Notes: generated by a model not told the origin, from the sequence alone. A DNA stretch of 64,000 bases from Gongronella butleri (GCA_025201375.1 JAIWZP010000073.1:1-64000); one strand, 5' to 3'; counted from the stretch's first letter, positions 11,335-23,090 are shown. Numbers and translations: made by a program.

Positions 11335-12807
11335 TCATCGGAGTGGCACGGATTGTGAGTGTGTGAATGGCATACCGATGGGGTGTGTACGGTCGCTGTC
11401 GACGATGTACGCGTGTCCGATGTGTTTTAGACGCGTCGACACCCATTTCTGGGGCAAAGGCGAGAGCAATGCGAATTCGTCATTGGGCAGCCTCAGGACC
11501 AGGATGCCATAGTCAAGGAGATCGATGCTCTGAACAGCGCGCTTGGTGGTGATGATGCCATCGGGCTTGCTGCCCATGATGTACGAAAAGCCATTGATGC
11601 TGCTCAAAAATTTGCGTTGAGCGCGTGGCGCGAGATGCGCATTGTCCATGGCATGCTGCACATGACGCCGGTAGGACAGTCTCTTGCTATAGAAGCGGCC
11701 GCGTGCAAAATCATACCAGGCCCATTCCTTCACCAGAGCCGCTTTGAGCACGGTGGCGACCATTCCGAGAATGACAAAGAGCAAGCTGAGCAGACTGGTC
11801 GGATCAATACCGGCCTGGTCGAGGTATTCGCGATGATTGGAATTGGCGACAATGACACCAACAATGCATATTAAAAAGAGGAGGACCAAGGTGATTGGCA
11901 CATACAATGCTTGGATTTGTAAACCTTGGGCGGTGATGATGTCCTCGACGGGTTCCTCGGGCGGCCGCGGCTTTGTCGACACGAATTGCCATTTGCTCTC
12001 GTCTAGGACAATCATACCTGCAGCCGGTGCCGTATCCACGGCAGCAGACATCGCCTCAAAATAGCCAAAAGCGTCGCATCGGATCTGCAATCGATAATTA
12101 TCCCACAACCACTGGCCAGCCATGGTATTTGTGGGTGTCCGGTGCTCGAGAAAGCCATCGAGGGGAATGAGTGGGCCTTGCGTGGAATTGATGTCGACTG
12201 TCAGCCATTTCTTGTGTGTTGGCTCAAAAAAGCGGCGTACCAAAAAGATGACGACACGGAACCGCGCTGCATCGCCCTGGACGATCGCTTTGGCTACCTC
12301 AAAGCTGAGTGCGATTTGAAAGAGCGCGTGTTTGATGGATGTTGGCGACGAGTGGCCCTTGAAAACATTCGTTTCGCTGTTTTCATGCATAAGCAAGGGC
12401 TGTGCTACATGTGTCGCGCTCGATGCGGGCGTGCTAATCGCACTCTCGACCGTGTCCGGCACGCCAGTCCACAATTCCCTCGTCGTCAGGTACGTCGTGA
12501 CTTTGGAATCAACCGTGTTCAATTGCTGCGGGCCCAATGCCACCATGCTGGCTACGAAATCCGCCACCTGATGCGCCATTGTCGTTGTGACGCCCGAAAA
12601 GGCACTGTCCTCGTATTGTTGCGTCATCTTGTTCTTGAAAACCAAGTCGTACACGGGCAACATGCCATCCTTGTAGTGGATTTTCATGTTTTTGAGCGCG
12701 CCGCGCTTCTCCGCGCTTAAAATCCCAAACGTGTGCACAATTTCATCATCCTTTAGCGTGACAATCGCGTCGTACTTTTTGTCAATGTCGATGGTCGTGT
12801 CATCCAT
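11335..12807 (-). CDS. Unrecognised membrane protein with two transmembrane helices
   Basis: A long intron-free exon of 490 residues from the first ATG (12807). The frame stays open a few codons further to an acceptor (after the CT at 12819-12820, with a strong T-tract on minus), so a short upstream coding exon is likely and the true N-terminus is uncertain. A candidate donor lies near 13148, but its frame does not join directly. Two hydrophobic helices sit at about residues 300-325 (LYVPITLVLLFLICIVGVIV) and 340-362. The N-terminal 300 residues are mixed and soluble-looking. The C-terminal 130 residues are basic and contain conserved-looking YIMGSKPDGIITTKR and LLDYGILVLRLPNDEF segments. I recognise no family. 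It is followed closely by the BRCT gene on the same strand. Confidence 0.75.
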   Translation of the reverse strand: MDDTTIDIDKKYDAIVTLKDDEIVHTFGILSAEKRGALKNMKIHYKDGMLPVYDLVFKNKMTQQYEDSAFSGVTTTMAHQVADFVASMVALGPQQLNTVDSKVTTYLTTRELWTGVPDTVESAISTPASSATHVAQPLLMHENSETNVFKGHSSPTSIKHALFQIALSFEVAKAIVQGDAARFRVVIFLVRRFFEPTHKKWLTVDINSTQGPLIPLDGFLEHRTPTNTMAGQWLWDNYRLQIRCDAFGYFEAMSAAVDTAPAAGMIVLDESKWQFVSTKPRPPEEPVEDIITAQGLQIQALYVPITLVLLFLICIVGVIVANSNHREYLDQAGIDPTSLLSLLFVILGMVATVLKAALVKEWAWYDFARGRFYSKRLSYRRHVQHAMDNAHLAPRAQRKFLSSINGFSYIMGSKPDGIITTKRAVQSIDLLDYGILVLRLPNDEFALLSPLPQKWVSTRLKHIGHAYIVDSDRTHPIGMPFTHSQSVPLR

Positions 12808-12818
12808 GCCTCGCAAGT

Positions 12819-14030
12819 CTAAAAAAAAAAAGAAAAACTTAAAAAAAAGGATAATTTTAATGGAGGTTTTTATAAACTGGCTCTGAATATGGACCTGTAC
12901 AACGTTGCTCTTGGTTGGAATTGCGCGCCTCCTCTCTCTATGAGCAAGGAGTGCAACGGGCTTAGATTTGGCAAGTGAGCAAACGTGATGTCGCGCAGAG
13001 TGGCCGTGCTTGCTCTATTTTTTCTTCCTTTTTCGCAGAAACACGAGGATTCCTGTCTCAATTGGTCACACTACGCATGTTTTGACGTGACCATATTGTA
13101 GCAAAAAAGTCACGATTCGCACCGCCCTTTTCTTTTGCCCCGTTTTTACCTTTTTAACGGCAATGTTGTCGATGATTTCGCTTTTTATCTTTTCCATCTC
13201 TTGAGTAGCGAAAGACAATAGCAAAATTACCGCTTGGCAGGGTTCGCGTCGCTTTTATGGCGTAGAAAAACGCGCTTTTACGCCATGTCGTGTCATGTCG
13301 CGCCAAATGCCACGATTTCCATGGCGTCACGTCATGCATCACGCGCATTTACTTGGACTTGTCCTATTGAGCTTTCTATTGTCACTTTAAGCGCGCCGGT
13401 GCGTTGCGTTCTCGCTGCATTTGCCCATTTATTTGCTCTGTTTGGGTGAGCGCGACGACTATTCTTGTTTGAGCCGTGTTTCGGCCAAAAATTCATGGGC
13501 ATTCGTTAATGCTACTTGCTTGTGGCTGCCTATTGAGATATGAGTTCATGCCCTGGGTGACAAGTGTTGAACAACAAAATCACAAAAACTTGTCTGATTT
13601 GCTCGTTTTGCATCTGCGCTGCGATTTCATCTCAATTGAGCAGGTCTCACCGAAGATCACGAGGAACACCTCAATCTATTCTGACCAGGCACACGCTGGT
13701 GCACTGAGTGTTGGGCGAGAAAAATCAGGCTTTTAGGGTAATTTCGCCACAGGTGCGTCGTTCTTTGTCTACTGGCGCTTAGGATTCGGCTCAGCCAAGC
13801 ACGGCATGATGACTATGGATTAGGTGCATCGGACACTCCGATTTGCATGATCTGCAAGAGAAGCAACTCAGCCAATTCCATACACAAGCCTGTTTTTCTT
13901 CCCAACACACGCAAGACTCCTAATACAAAAACGCGATTGGATGCAGGAATTCTCGATAGGAGTAATCAATGATTTATTTGGCGCATGAAGGCACATCTCA
14001 GAGGCAATGGATAAACTTGAATGGGTACAT
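12819..14030. other. Region between TCTP 3' end and the membrane-protein gene
   Basis: It should hold the upstream exon, 5' UTR and promoter of the minus-strand membrane protein and the 3' UTR of TCTP. A minus-strand segment ending at a GTAAAAAC donor near 13148 could be an exon. Nothing else is recognisable from 13250 to 13970. Confidence 0.4.
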
Positions 14031-14897
14031 TTACTAGAAAGAAAAAAAAAGGCAAAATGAGTTTCTGCGTACATTTCCACAGCCGCCACCCCGTCCCATT
14101 GATACTTACAAGCTTGATCTGCTTCAAACCATCCTTGAAGAAGGTGAAGTAGGGGGTGACACCATCCTCGCGGTCTGTGAGAATTAAAAAAAAATTGGGT
14201 GAGCAAAATAAAAAGAGCAAAAACGTGTCAATCATTTCAAGAGAAAAAGTAAAAAAAAAATGGGCACTTACAGTTGAGGAGGGCGACCATGCCATCGGGG
14301 TCCATGGACTCGCCAACGTAGAACTCATAGTCCTTGAAGTTGCCGATGATCTTCTTGGCCTGGACCTGAGCCTTGGCCTCAAAGATGGGGACGCGTTCGG
14401 GGTTCTCCTCCTGGAGCTTGGCCTTGATGGCCTTCATGTAGCCCTTGAGGTAGGTCAGGTACGACTTCTTGTCAAAGGCAGTGGCGGTCAAACGGAACGA
14501 GTGGACGACGTTGTTGACGGTCTCGGCGGTCGACTCGGCACCCTCATCACCACCCTCGGCAGAGGGGTTGGAGCCTTCCAATTGAATATCATCACCACCA
14601 ACAGTGATCATTTGGCAGTCAACCTCGACGATAACATCATCGACCTCCTTGATGGGCTGCAAAAATAAAAAAAAGAAATAAAAAAAAGAAAAATTGAGTC
14701 ATTTCGTGTTCTTGGCGGGCTAGAATTGGGCGATGCGCGTGCTTACGTAGGCATCAGAGAACATCTCATCGCCTATGAGGAAAAACAAGGGTCAGAACGA
14801 TCCATCCGTCATCCATCCATCTCGAAAACTCATCCATCCATCGCATGTGCGTCGCATTTCGTGTCTTACCAGAGATAATATCAGAGTACAAAAGCAT
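14031..14897 (-). CDS. TMA19: Translationally controlled tumour protein (TCTP/TMA19)
   Basis: Conserved cytosolic, ribosome-associated, Mss4-fold calcium- and tubulin-binding protein of growth and stress responses. Exons on minus: 14897-14870, 14772-14747, 14656-14272, 14174-14110 and 14033-14031. The product is 168 residues, the standard TCTP length. It starts MLLYSDIISGDEMFSDAY, and has the flexible acidic loop rich in Glu/Gly/Ser (residues about 40-62), the basic helical hairpin (LTYLKGYMKAIKAKLQEENP) and the C-terminal signature YREDGVTPYFTFFKDGLK. The last coding exon contains only the stop codon, because the intron at 14034-14109 falls exactly before TAA. The gene is divergent from MAM33 with about 810 bp between them. 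Confidence 0.95.
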
Positions 14898-15708
14898 GTT
14901 GGATAAATCGAGTGGGTGTAAAGGAAAGAGAAGAAGAGGAAAAAAAGGGAACGCGCGCCTCTTTTTCCGTCTGGGGTCTCGAAAATTGGGTGGCCGCCCG
15001 AATTTGTGCAAATTTGGCACGTGCACACCTTCCGCCGCCGCCACACCCACCAATCATGCATCCTCGTCACAGCATTCAAGCCGTATCGCACGCGGGGATG
15101 AAGAAAAATGGTGATGGCTCAGTATGGATCTTCAAAAAGTGAAAAAAAAAAGCTATGCCTTGGCAAGAATTGGAGAAATGGACATGTGCATGGTGTCCCA
15201 CACAAGTGCATTCCAAGCGTCCACTTGCCCATCCCAGACGGGTGCACAAAAAGAAACGAGAACAAACAAAGAATGAGATCATAGCCACCCAATTGCTGCG
15301 TCTGTCGCCACGGTGGGATGCCGAGTGTCCATTTTGTTTTATCATGGCGCGCCGTTGCACACATAACGCCAAAGGCCATATCCTACGTTCATGTTCATCT
15401 GTCCGTTGGGCTCACATGCCCCTCTAAAAAAAAACAAAAAAAGGCAAAAACGCAAATATTACTGGCATTGGGCGTGTTCTTACCCGCAAATGACAATGGA
15501 TGTCGACGCGAATTCAAGGCCAATTGCTAATTTTTAGTTGGTTTGCCATTGATTTGCATGAAAATGTAGCAGAAAGCGCGTCGCCGGGCCGTGGCCGGAC
15601 AGGTTGCTTTGGTCGGCGCTTGGAATTCGCCTGGTCGGCCAGGGCTCAAGGCTTAAAATTCTGGGTTTTGACCGTGTCTGGTGTTTTTCTTTCTCATACT
15701 CTTCCCTT
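14898..15708. promoter_or_regulatory. Divergent promoter region of TCTP and MAM33
   Basis: 811 bp between two divergent starts with no convincing ORF. It contains a TCCATCCAT-rich stretch just downstream in the first TCTP intron (about 14800-14845), two A-runs (15141-15150 and 15427-15440), and the T/C-rich tract at 15685-15708 that precedes the MAM33 ATG. No recognisable TATA box. Confidence 0.5.
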
Positions 15709-16781
15709 ATGTTCCGTCCTTGTGTCCAAGCCGTTCGTACCCAGCTTTTGAAGCGCGCTGTTGTCGCGCGTCCTATGGCGCAGCGTGCCTGGAAGCCCAT
15801 GGCTCAGCCCGTGCGCGCTTTCACCGTTGCGGCCCCCCGTTTTAGCGCGGGCGAGTGTATGTTTGTGCTGCGAGATCCCTTGCTCTATGCTCACGTTTGT
15901 CTCTTTTATCATTTTTAGCCGACAATGAGCTTGTGCACAAGCTCCAGGAGGAATTGTCGTATGAAAAGGAGAATGAAGAGTCTGCGCAGCCTCCCTTTAT
16001 TCAAGAATTCTTGCAAGCCAACTCTTTCAAGGTAAAAAAAAAAAAAAAAATTGACCAAAATTGGCCGATGGGGGCGCGCGCGACAATCATGGTTGTCATG
16101 GCAACGCGGCAACTCATCCATTTGCATCTAGATTGAGGACAAGGCTGGCCACGATGAGGTGACTCTGTCGCGCACCTTTGGCAACGAATCGTACGAATAA
16201 TGGTGCCCAATGGGTCGAAATGGAGCTGACCATTTTTTTTTCTATTTTTTTTTTTTTTTTGCTCCTAAAAGGATCTCGGTGCTGTTTTCCATCTCGGATA
16301 TCAACAATGCCAGCGAGTCATTCCTTCCCGAGGAGGATGTCCAAGTTGAGGAAGATGAGGAGGACGCGTCGTTCCCTGTGCGCGCGTCGGTCATCATTGA
16401 AAAGGTAAAGCAATTGGACGCAATACGATGTCCATGGCTTAAAATTTGATTTTTTTCGCGTTTTAGCCTGGCCAAGGTGCGGTGACGATCGACACTGTTG
16501 CTCAGGACGGCGAGATGACGGTTGAGAGCGTCATGTACTATAAGGAGGCCAAGCTTGCGACTTGCGCGACGGCCGAATCCGACTGGCAACGCCGTGGTTT
16601 GTACATTGGCCCTCAATTTGGTGAGCTGGACGAGGGTCTCCAGTCTCAATTCGTCGCCTACTTGGAGGAGCGTGGTGTCAATGCTGCCCTTGCTACCTTT
16701 TTGCCCGACTATGTCGAGTACAAGGAACAAAAGGAATACACACAATGGCTCAACAATGTCAAGAACTTTGTCGAGGCCTAA
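15709..16781 (+). CDS. MAM33: Mitochondrial acidic matrix protein MAM33 / p32 (gC1qR family)
   Basis: Trimeric doughnut-shaped acidic protein of the mitochondrial matrix, linked to mitoribosome assembly and translation. Exons: 15709-15856, 15919-16031, 16132-16190, 16272-16404, 16467-16781, giving 255 residues. The N-terminal 45 residues are Arg/Ala-rich without acids, a typical presequence. Mature features: the helix LVHKLQEELSYEKENE, a region rich in Asp/Glu (EEDVQVEEDEEDASFP), and the family C-terminus with LQSQFVAYLEERGVN, LATFLPDYVEYKEQKEYTQWL and a final NVKNFVEA. Intron 3 uses a GTACGA donor, less usual than its neighbours. A polyadenylation-like AATAAAAG lies at about 16879. Confidence 0.93.
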
Positions 16782-17208
16782 ATCAACCATATTCTCCCCA
16801 TTGTAGCTTTTCCCTCCCCTTCCCTCCCCCCCCCATTCGTACACGCATCCCAAAGCATCCTTTTTCACTTCATGACCAATAAAAGAAATGTCCAATTGCA
16901 AACAACGCGTTCCAATGCACTGATCAAGCGCGTCTTTTTTTTTATTGTCGTAAAAAGCCGATTGTGATAGTTTGGAGCGGCTGATTGGCTGGGTAATGCT
17001 TGGCTCGTTTTGGCTCTTGGGCTCTTGTGTCACCTGCTGACACCATGGACGTGGCGGCAAGAACGACCAGAATGAAAAAAAGGAGCGGGTGTTCCCGAGG
17101 GCTCCTTTTTTTTTTTATTCTTTCGTTTCTTTTTTCTATTTCTTCTTTGTTCTTTGACCTGCCCACTTGGCCTTTTTTTTTCTCTCTCCTTGTCTACGAA
17201 CGAACACG
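16782..17208. promoter_or_regulatory. MAM33 3' end and TM9SF promoter
   Basis: C-rich tract (16810-16835), AATAAAAG (about 16879) as a likely poly(A) signal for MAM33, then T-rich tracts at 17104-17116 and 17172-17185 just before the TM9SF start. Confidence 0.5.
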
Positions 17209-19554
17209 ATGGTCCTGTTGAAATACCAGCGCCTTTTTGGCGCGGTGGTTGGTCTAGCCGGCGTGCAAGCGTTTTACTTGCCTGGCGTGGCCCCTGAGGA
17301 TTATGCGGACAATGAGGCGGTGCCACTTTACGTCAACTCCCTCACGCCAATGTCCTCATCACAGATCAAGTCGGTCGTTTCATACGACTATTATGATGAG
17401 CGCTTCCATTTTTGTCGTCCTTCTAGCGGTCCTGAGAAACAGGCCGAGTCTCTTGGCAGCATCTTGTTTGGCGACCGCATCTTCAACTCGGCCTTCAACG
17501 TGCGTGTTCTTGTCTTGCCAATTGGCATCGTTTTATTCTATGCCACTAACCCGCTTTGCCCTCAATTTCTCTTTTTTTTCGTTTACTAGTTGAACATGAA
17601 GAATGACGTGTCGTGCCAATTGCTGTGCCACACGGACCCTATTCCCAAGGAGGATGCTGAGTTCATTAACCAATGCATTGCGGACGAATACGCCTTGAAT
17701 CTGATGGTGGATGGGCTTCCAGCGGCGCGCGACATGAAATTTGACGAACACTCGACGCAAACGTACAAGAGCATCGGCGTCCCACTCGGCGACCACAATG
17801 CCAATGTGCTCAACAACCACTATGAGATCACCATCCGATACCATGTCCGCCCCAATGGCAAGAATCGCGTCGTGGGCGTCAATGTCGACACTTACAGCAA
17901 GGACATTGAGCTCGATGCCAAGGGCGTGCCCCAATGTGGCGCTGCCGCCAACCGCCCCGGATATACGCTCAAGGCCGACGGAAAAGATCGCGTCATTTAC
18001 ACGTACTCGGTCATTTGGGAGGTAAAAAAAAAAAAAAAAGAAAAAGAAAAAAATGGGAAAAATGATTGGGACGGGGGAAAACGCGTCGCGTTCATGCTCA
18101 ATTCTTTTTGTGGACATGTAGGAATCAAACACCGCGTGGGCAACGCGCTGGGACGAGTACTTGAGCGTGCTTGACCCGTCGATCCACTGGTTTTCGCTTG
18201 TCAACTCGATTGTCATTGTTTTGTTCTTGACGGGCATGGTTGCCATGATCCTAATCCGTGCGCTGCACAAGGACATCTCGCGTTACAATGCCGCCGAGGT
18301 CCAGGAGGACGTCCAGGAAGATTATGGCTGGAAGCTGGTCCATGGTGATGTTTTCCGCCCGCCTGTCCGTTCCATGTGGCTCGCCGTCATTGTTGGCAGT
18401 GGCACGCAATTGATTGCCATTTGCGCATCGACGCTTGGTAAGAACGAAGCAATGAAAAATGAACGAAAAATGTCACCCGGGCGATAAGATGGGGCGTTCA
18501 ATGAGCCTTTTTGTCTCATTTTTTTTCTTTTTCAATTATTTTGCAGCATTTGCCGTGCTCGGCTTCCTTTCGCCGTCCAATCGCGGTGCATTGGCCACGG
18601 TCATGGTGATTTTGTTTATGATTTTCAGCGGTATTGCGGGCTATGTGTCGGCACGTTTGTACAAGATGAATGGCGGCGAGTCCTGGAAGACGAATATGCT
18701 GCTGACGGCCGTGTTTTTCCCTGGGTAAGAAGCGACGCGAGGCACAGACACGTGAAAATGGCGGAGATAACGAGGGAAAGGATGGCCGCATTGACCCCAT
18801 TGCAATTTGTAGAACCATCTTTGGTGCGCTTTTTGCGCTGAATTTCTTTTTGATCGGGTCGCAATCGTCTGGTGCCGTGCCTTTTGGCACGATGGTGGCG
18901 TTGTTCGGCATGTGGGGTCTGATTGCGCTTCCTCTGAGCGTGGCCGGCTCGTACTTGGGCTTCCGCAAGGCCAAAATCGAGCATCCGGTGCGCACGAACC
19001 AGATTCCGCGCCAGATCCCCGACCAGCCGTCGTACCTCAAGAGCTGGCCATCCATTCTCATGGGCGGCACGCTACCCTTTGGCGCCATCTTCATCGAGCT
19101 GTATTTTATCATGAACAGCATCTGGTTCCACCGCATTTACTATGGCATTGGCTTCCTTTTCCTCGTCTTTGTCGTCCTCGTGCTCACGTGCTCTCAAGTC
19201 ACCATCCTCATGTGCTACTTCCATCTATGCAATGAGGACTATCACTGGTCGTGGCGCGCGTTCATGACTTCCGGCGCCGCAGGCATCTACGTCTTTTTGT
19301 ACTCTATCTATTACTATTTCAACAAGCTTGCCATCACCTCATTCACAAGCTCTATCCTCTACTTTGGCTACTCAAGCATCATTGGCGCCTTGCTCATGGT
19401 CATGACCGGTAAGAAAAAGAAAAAAGACGCGTCGGGACACGCGTCACATGCTGATTTTTTTTTTATTTTTTTATTTTTTTGTGCAGGTTCGATTGGCTAT
19501 CTGAGCTGCTTAATCTTTTTGCAGCGCATCTTTGCCAGCATCAAGGTCGACTAG
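17209..19554 (+). CDS. TMN2: Transmembrane 9 superfamily protein (EMP70/TM9SF)
   Basis: Nonaspanin of Golgi and endosomes, implicated in sorting of membrane cargo and in adhesion and nutrient responses. Exons: 17209-17499, 17590-18021, 18122-18437, 18547-18724, 18813-19408, 19487-19554, giving 626 residues with all phases closing. A signal peptide covers about residues 1-22, ending VQA before FYLPGVAPEDY. The large luminal domain includes YYDERFHFCRP, GDRI and the C-C-H-containing CQLLCHTDP segment. The nine-helix region begins with FSLVNSIVIVLFLTGMVAMIL, followed by DISRYN, GWKLVHGDVFRPP and the conserved GT-x-PFGAIFIELYFI region. The protein ends KVD, the KXD/E-type C-terminal Golgi-retention signal of this family. 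TM9SF is certain; the yeast symbol is by family, not strict orthology. Confidence 0.95.
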
Positions 19555-19961
19555 GCGGTCGTTTTTTTAGAACAATAAAAAAAAGTCTCTTACTCATGTT
19601 TTTCTCCTTTCCTCCCCCCAGAGTGGATTTCATTCATTTTGGCAATGAAACACAATAGATGTGACACACGCGTTGCAGCGTTGACGGCATTTATTGGGAT
19701 GAGTGTACCTCGAGAGGCGAAAAAATATATATTTTTTGATGACATAAGATAAATGAATAGTATGGAGAGGGGCAAAATAAAATAAAATGAGAGGATATGT
19801 GATAAAAGGATATGTATGAATGGTGAGATGGATCAATGGTGGATAGGTTTGAGAGTGAGATAGAGAGACAGTGGGATGGGTAGAGGGAATCAAAAAAAAA
19901 GGGGGGGAGGAGCGCGGATCACATAAATATCACATGGAAAGCACGAAAAATAAGATTTCAT
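19555..19961. terminator. Convergent 3' ends of TM9SF and the coiled-coil membrane protein
   Basis: Tail-to-tail intergenic region. AATAAAAAAA at 19573 serves the plus gene. The A/G-rich plus strand at 19780-19920 would supply T/C-rich sequence and TTTATT signals for the minus gene. No ORF of note. Confidence 0.45.
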
Positions 19962-21299
19962 CTAAATGGTGGCTGGATCGGGGGTCGTGGGGCACGACAG
20001 GATGTCGGGATGTGTCAAATGCGAGGCAGGGTGACGCGCAGGCAGTGACGCGGTTGAGCCACGATGAGCGAGCGGTCGCGCCTTCATAATGGGCGCGTCC
20101 GAGGACGAAGGGCCGAGAAGCGCGCGCGACGGTGTGGGCAGCAGGCCTGTCATGGTCTTGGCGATCCAGATGGTCATGTTAAAGGGCAGCAAGATGAGCG
20201 TCGTGATGGTCGATGATTTGGCCATACGCTGCTCTTGATCGATCTTGTAGCAGATGAAATCGTCGAATTCGCGGACCTTGTCGTCGAGCAGGGTGAATTT
20301 GTCCTCGGACCACGAACGCAGCAACTGTTCCTTCTTCTCAAAGCGTCGGATTGCCTTGGACAGATGCTGGATCGTCGGGCTCAGCCCGTCGGCCACCTGG
20401 CCCAGGTCTTTTTTCGTTGCGTACGCTTGGCGCAGCGCGTACAATTCCTCCTCGAGCAAATCGATGCGCTTCTGCAGCCGCATCACGTGCGTGTCGTTCA
20501 CTTGAATCTCACTCTGCAAAAAGAGCGTGCGCTCGCGCAAAAGGAGCATCACGTGTGACAATGGCTTGAGCGACGCTGCAAGCACAAAGACCGCCACGTT
20601 GAACGACGACATGTACCGATCATAATCGCTCAAAAAGTACCGGCTGTATTGCAGCGTGTAGCCAGCAATGGCAGGCGACGCGAGCACCCACAAAAGGCCC
20701 ACCAATTCGTGACGGCGCAGTTCGCTGGCTAGATCCTCTTGTTTGCCGGGCAATTCCTTGCTCGTCGCGTGGTAATGAATCAAACGTCGGCTTCGCGCAC
20801 TTTCGTAATAGGACCAAGGGACTGTGCAAAAATTAAAAAAAATAAAGGGGGGCGGGCAAAAGAGGAGGGATGTGAGCATAAACAAATAAGCAAATCAGAT
20901 GATGGACAAAATGTTTGGAAGTGTCGTTAAAGTGTCGCGTCTTTTTTTTTTTTTTTTGCGTCTCCAACCCCCTCCCCCCTCTTTTGTTTGAGCGCTCTGT
21001 TCCTTCACACGCGTGCCTTTTTTGCGCGAGCGGAGCTGACGAGTCGTACCTGTCATCCATTTGAAAACGTAATAGAGAATCAGGAGAATCATGACAAAGT
21101 CGTTCCAGATTTCGGCACTGCCTGCAAAAAAGGTGCCTAGCGTCGGCACGACGGCCAGGATGATGGGCCAGCTGATTTCATTGGACGTGGCGGGTGGCGG
21201 CTCGTTCAGTGGCGGCATAGTCGCGTACCGCTTGGCCTTTGGCGAGCGACGGTGCTGCCTTGGCGACGTTTCTTCGTGGTCGTGGTCGGAGAGAGCCAT
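19962..21299 (-). CDS. Unrecognised membrane protein with coiled coil (multi-pass)
   Basis: Exons on minus: 21299-21050 and 20821-19962, giving 369 residues. The charged N-terminus (about 40 residues, His/Arg/Glu-rich) is followed by a helix pair (WPIILAVVPTLGTFFAG and DFVMILLILYYVFKW) and by VPWSYYESARSRR across the splice. Two more hydrophobic segments lie around LVGLLWVLASPAIAGYTLQY and SSFNVAVFVLAASLKPLSHV. A long amphipathic stretch then suggests a coiled coil (about residues 205-290, with LQKRIDLLEEELYALR). A last hydrophobic segment precedes a Pro/Ser-rich tail. I believe similar conserved proteins of unknown function occur in other early-diverging fungi, but cannot name a family. Confidence 0.8.
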
Positions 21300-22814
21300 A
21301 GTATAGTGTGTGTATCTGTGAAAATAAATAAAAAAAAAGGCGTAGAAAGGAAGGGAGAGAAACGAAAAAAAAGTAAAAAGCGTGGAAGAAAAAGGGATTG
21401 AGAAGCAAAGCACCCCATTTTGCATTTTTGTAGGCAAAAAGAATTAAGGTGCGACGAAGCGTGAGAAGCCCATTTTTGGTTAAGCCAAAGAGCCGCCCTC
21501 TGTTCCTTTTTGTTACAGTGTTCTCCTTCCAATCTCCATTTGGCATCTTGATCACGGTCCCTGCAATTTCTATTGACATATGATTGCCAAATGTGCCTCC
21601 CATTGTTTGCGCGTGTCAAAGCCCATCTCTTTTATGAACTGAGCATGCCCCTCATCCCATCCGAGAATATTGCTCAAAGCCATGCATTGTGTCCCATTCC
21701 CACCTGGAAAAAAAATAATAATGAAAAATTGGTGCGAGGCGCCAAGACGAGACCGCGCATGTCCGTGCAGCAAGGCCAATCTTTAAATATCGTCCGACGC
21801 ATCGTCCTTGAGACGAGCGTTTTGCATGGCCACAGCCCGCAGCACTCAAATCAAAAAAAAAATCGATCAGTGCGCCCACAAGGCGATTCATTCAGGGCCG
21901 ATAGCAATGGGGTCGTAGCATCCACACCGCCGGCGGACTCTGGATTAATTGCACGTGAGCATAATGCGGCCGCACAAGCAGATCGTTCCATAAAAAAAAA
22001 AAAAGACCAGTGTCTGTCATTTTTATTACCTTCGTCCCGCTTGTGACCTCGACAATCCCGATTTATAATTTGCCATTTTAACGTGACTAGCCAGCGCACT
22101 ATATAATCTTTTGGTGCATTCCCCTCACGTCGCTACTGATCGCCATCCCCGGAAAGAGTGCATGAAACCGAATCCGGAAGAACAATTGACAAAAAAAAAA
22201 AAAACCTAATTGACCAGAGCCGACGTGGCCGGGCCCATCAATGTGCCATGGCGCAGCTTATTTAGACACAGTATGCGTCAAACGAGCAGGGACAATGAGC
22301 AAAAATACTCACAAACATTCACGTAAATGTCAAATTTGCGAGAGTTGGCTCTTTACCTTTCTAGCATGTGTCCGACAGTGTTTCAACAGTTGGTGGTGTT
22401 CACGTGGCACGTGTGTACTGTATTCTTGTCAAATTTGATCAAGACCGGCTATGCACCATCTCATGAATCATATGGGATTATGATATGGGTATCATAAAAT
22501 CGCAAAAACAGACACGTTTGGGTTTTAATGCCCATTTACATATGATACCTGACATGTTGCATCCAACAGATGCATTTCATGAAATAGAGTGCATTGCACG
22601 CAGCACACCCTTAGCCATTTTAAGGGAATCATTGTGACGATGAATTGAAAGCAGCCAATTTAACACGCAAACGTGATGCTTGGTTGTCTATTTTCAAGTA
22701 CTGTAGGTACAGTGCACAGAACGAGGAGCGACAGCACCTCAGCAACCCAAAGCCGTTGTCACGAGAATAATATTTGCAGCATCGCGCGCAGCTGCAGCAT
22801 AAAAAGGAGCCACA
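21300..22814. other. Intergenic, no gene recognised
   Basis: It starts with the promoter of the coiled-coil membrane gene (an A/G-rich plus strand gives T/C-rich on minus). The rest has scattered homopolymers, e.g. at 21710-21718 and 22190-22205, and a GTACTGTAGGTACAGTG motif at 22697. Reading frames here are short and unlike real genes. Confidence 0.5.
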
Positions 22815-23090
22815 TGCGTCTTTTAAAAACGAAAAGGCGTGTTTTTTGGACTTTGCCGGCTCCTTGAGCCTCCAGAAAAAAAATTTACAGCCTACCTGCC
22901 CACCGATGAAAGTCGCGCCATGAGATGAACTACAGCGCAGTGACCAAGATGGGCCCGCCTGATTTTTTTGAACCCGCAAATTCCAAAAACGTCAAACCCA
23001 TCTTATTTTGCATTTATCTCGCCAGCTGCACAACGACCACTTTTGAAAAACTCAGGGGTCACTCAAGGTCACTGGGTTTGTAAGAGCGCG
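22815..23090 (+). repeat. Dispersed repeat family R1, copy c (partial)
   Basis: Corresponds to the first part of R1a/R1b, with GACTTTGCCGG, ACAGCCTACCTGCCCACC, GCCCGCCTGATTTTTTTG and CCACTTTTGAAAAACTCAGG, then one full GGGGTCACTCA unit. It ends around 23090 and passes into family R2-like sequence. Confidence 0.7.
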
